This document shows, in pieces, positions 63,046 to 64,000 of a stretch of DNA of 64,000 nucleotides. The first letter of the stretch is position 1; each line of letters begins with the position of its first letter. The stretch is from a bacterium. Lineage in GTDB: Bacteria; Bacillota; Bacilli; Lactobacillales; Streptococcaceae. A program made the position numbers and the translations under genes. The stretch lies in NCBI GenBank assembly GCA_905221375.1, contig CAJNCY010000004.1, positions 107,684 through 171,683 on the forward strand, written 5' to 3'. The notes under the pieces are model-generated. The model did no database searches, had not been told where the DNA came from, and saw only the letters and a list, made by a program, of their open reading frames with translations.

Positions 63046-64000
63046 TTAATTGTTTCGTGTTTCTTCTTCATCGTCTTTCTTCTTTTTAGCAAATAGCAAA
63101 CCAAATGCTCCAAGAAGAGAGAGAGCTCCTAATGCACCTGTAGCACGATCTGCTTTCGTACCAGTATTTGGCAATACTGCTTGATTTTGAGAAGGAGCTA
63201 CCTGAGCATCAACTGTTTGAGTTGATTGTTCAGCCTGTTTGGTATCTGGCACAGTAGGTTTTTCTGTTTCAGGTTTACGTTCTGTGTTATCAGTTGGTAC
63301 TTCAGGTGTTGGTTGTGGTGTGTTATCTCCACCTTGTTGTTCCCCATTACCTTCTGGTTTAGTTGGAGTAACTTTTCTGAAGACATGAGTTACAACATCA
63401 CCTTCTTCATTAACATCTGTTCTTACAAATACGTAACCTTCAATTTCACCATGTTCAAATGCTTCATTCGCTTCACCTAATACTGCTGGAGCTTTCGCAT
63501 CTGCTGGCTTCAATTCATTACCTTGTTCATCAATCCATTTAGTGATGATTAACTTAACTTTTGGCATTTCTACTGGATCTGGAAGTTCTCCATTTACTCC
63601 ACCGTTGAATTCTGGTAACTCAACTGTTGGCGCTTTGGTTGGGCCATACGTTCTAGTCTCTGTAGGAGTGACCGTTCCTGTCTTAGGATCTACTTTGTAC
63701 GTTGTCGTAGTAGTGACAGTTCGACCTTCAGAATCTGTAGTTGTTTCAACTTTTGGTTTTGTTCCTACTTTGATAACTGTGTCTGTTGGTTGTTTCGTAC
63801 GAACTGGATCACCTACTGTTGGAGTAATCGCTCCTGTATTAGGATCCACTGTGTACGTTGTCGTGATCGTGTCTTCTCCAGGAGTTCCTTCTTCTCTAAC
63901 TGGATCTGAATCTTTGTCACGACTTGTGTCACCTTCGTAACGGACTGGAGATGGGACTTCTTTGGTCTCAACTGTTGGCGCTTTGGTTGGGCCATACGTT
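63046..64000 (-). CDS. LPXTG-anchored surface protein, C-terminal part (5' end beyond window)
   Basis: The frame is open from the window edge to the stop at 63046 (318 codons visible). It has repeats with TYGPTKAPTVE (near 63630 and at 63960-63995) and G5-like segments (TTTYTVDPNTGAITPTVGDP, YKVDPKTGTVTPTETRTYGP). A domain with KLIITKWIDEQGNELKPADA and HVFRKVTP follows (MucBP/YSIRK-linked type). A Pro-rich spacer leads to LPNTG, a hydrophobic helix and AKKKKDDEEETRNN. Same sortase A class as the giant protein. Confidence 0.9.
   Translation of the reverse strand, partial: TYGPTKAPTVETKEVPSPVRYEGDTSRDKDSDPVREEGTPGEDTITTTYTVDPNTGAITPTVGDPVRTKQPTDTVIKVGTKPKVETTTDSEGRTVTTTTTYKVDPKTGTVTPTETRTYGPTKAPTVELPEFNGGVNGELPDPVEMPKVKLIITKWIDEQGNELKPADAKAPAVLGEANEAFEHGEIEGYVFVRTDVNEEGDVVTHVFRKVTPTKPEGNGEQQGGDNTPQPTPEVPTDNTERKPETEKPTVPDTKQAEQSTQTVDAQVAPSQNQAVLPNTGTKADRATGALGALSLLGAFGLLFAKKKKDDEEETRNN

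Noticed and set aside
63813..63995. 60-codon minus-strand frame starting MAQPKRQQLRPKK
   Set aside because: It is a second frame of the LPNTG protein gene, which is open through the same interval and carries the repeat motifs.

Overview
The window looks like chromosomal DNA of a mitis-group Streptococcus (S. mitis, S. pseudopneumoniae or S. pneumoniae). The evidence is gene content and protein sequence close to pneumococcus as I remember it (ClpE, EzrA, GyrB, RodA, MurB-PotABCD, PstSCAB-PhoU, HemW), four BOX elements of the pneumococcal boxA/boxB/boxC type, many extended -10 (TGnTATAAT) promoters, and two LPNTG cell-wall-anchored proteins, one with a YSIRK-type signal. Most genes lie on the minus strand. 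The plus-strand exceptions are DUF1797, clpE, a NUDIX gene, DUF1827, an alpha-amylase and a MocR regulator.

Layout. 0-8.3 kb: nnrD (cut by the window edge), folD, an amino-acid ABC permease/ATPase pair, DUF1797, clpE behind a clear CtsR operator, a GyrI-like protein, a WYL regulator and a NUDIX hydrolase. 8.3-18.9 kb: DUF1827, then on the minus strand a HAD phosphatase-gyrB-ezrA set, dinG-rodA-DJ-1, and a U32 family protein. 19-26.8 kb: a two-gene ABC exporter, an intracellular alpha-amylase, and alaS preceded by a LURP-one-like gene under an alanine T-box. 26.8-28.5 kb is a small accessory patch: a TPR protein with two very short coupled ORFs, an Xre regulator broken by a stop codon, and a decayed divergent gene. 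28.5-37.5 kb: murB-potABCD, a YhfC intramembrane protease with acetolactate decarboxylase, a MocR regulator and an amino-acid-binding lipoprotein. 37.6-49 kb: pstSCAB-phoU, the spx-UPF0223-IMPase-rsmF set, and hemW-thioesterase-HAD-membrane protein. 49.2-64 kb is accessory: a 3934-residue surface protein, an IS66 remnant, a short HNH (DUF1524) protein with a small unknown partner, and the C-terminal part of a second LPNTG protein.

How the genes work together. Several tight operons have start/stop overlaps (permease-ATPase, potABCD, pstSCAB, spx-UPF0223-IMPase-rsmF). Nucleotide-sugar and cell-wall functions (murB, rodA, ezrA) mix with housekeeping functions (gyrB, alaS, folD). The left part (clpE, gyrB, ezrA) and the middle part (alaS, pot, pst) are far apart in S. 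pneumoniae TIGR4 as I remember it, so a rearrangement junction may lie near the BOX element at 18.9 kb.

Most noteworthy: four genes (HAD-gyrB, dinG, U32, hemW) have an extended -10 box only 7-8 bases before the start codon and no Shine-Dalgarno, which points to leaderless mRNAs. A 9-bp tandem repeat sits on the predicted transcription start of the giant adhesin gene. A compact DUF1524 nuclease plus a 93-residue unknown protein lies between two adhesins. A TPR/short-peptide/Xre cluster resembles a split peptide-sensing system in decay. All functional calls are from reading the sequence and from memory of families; no search was run.
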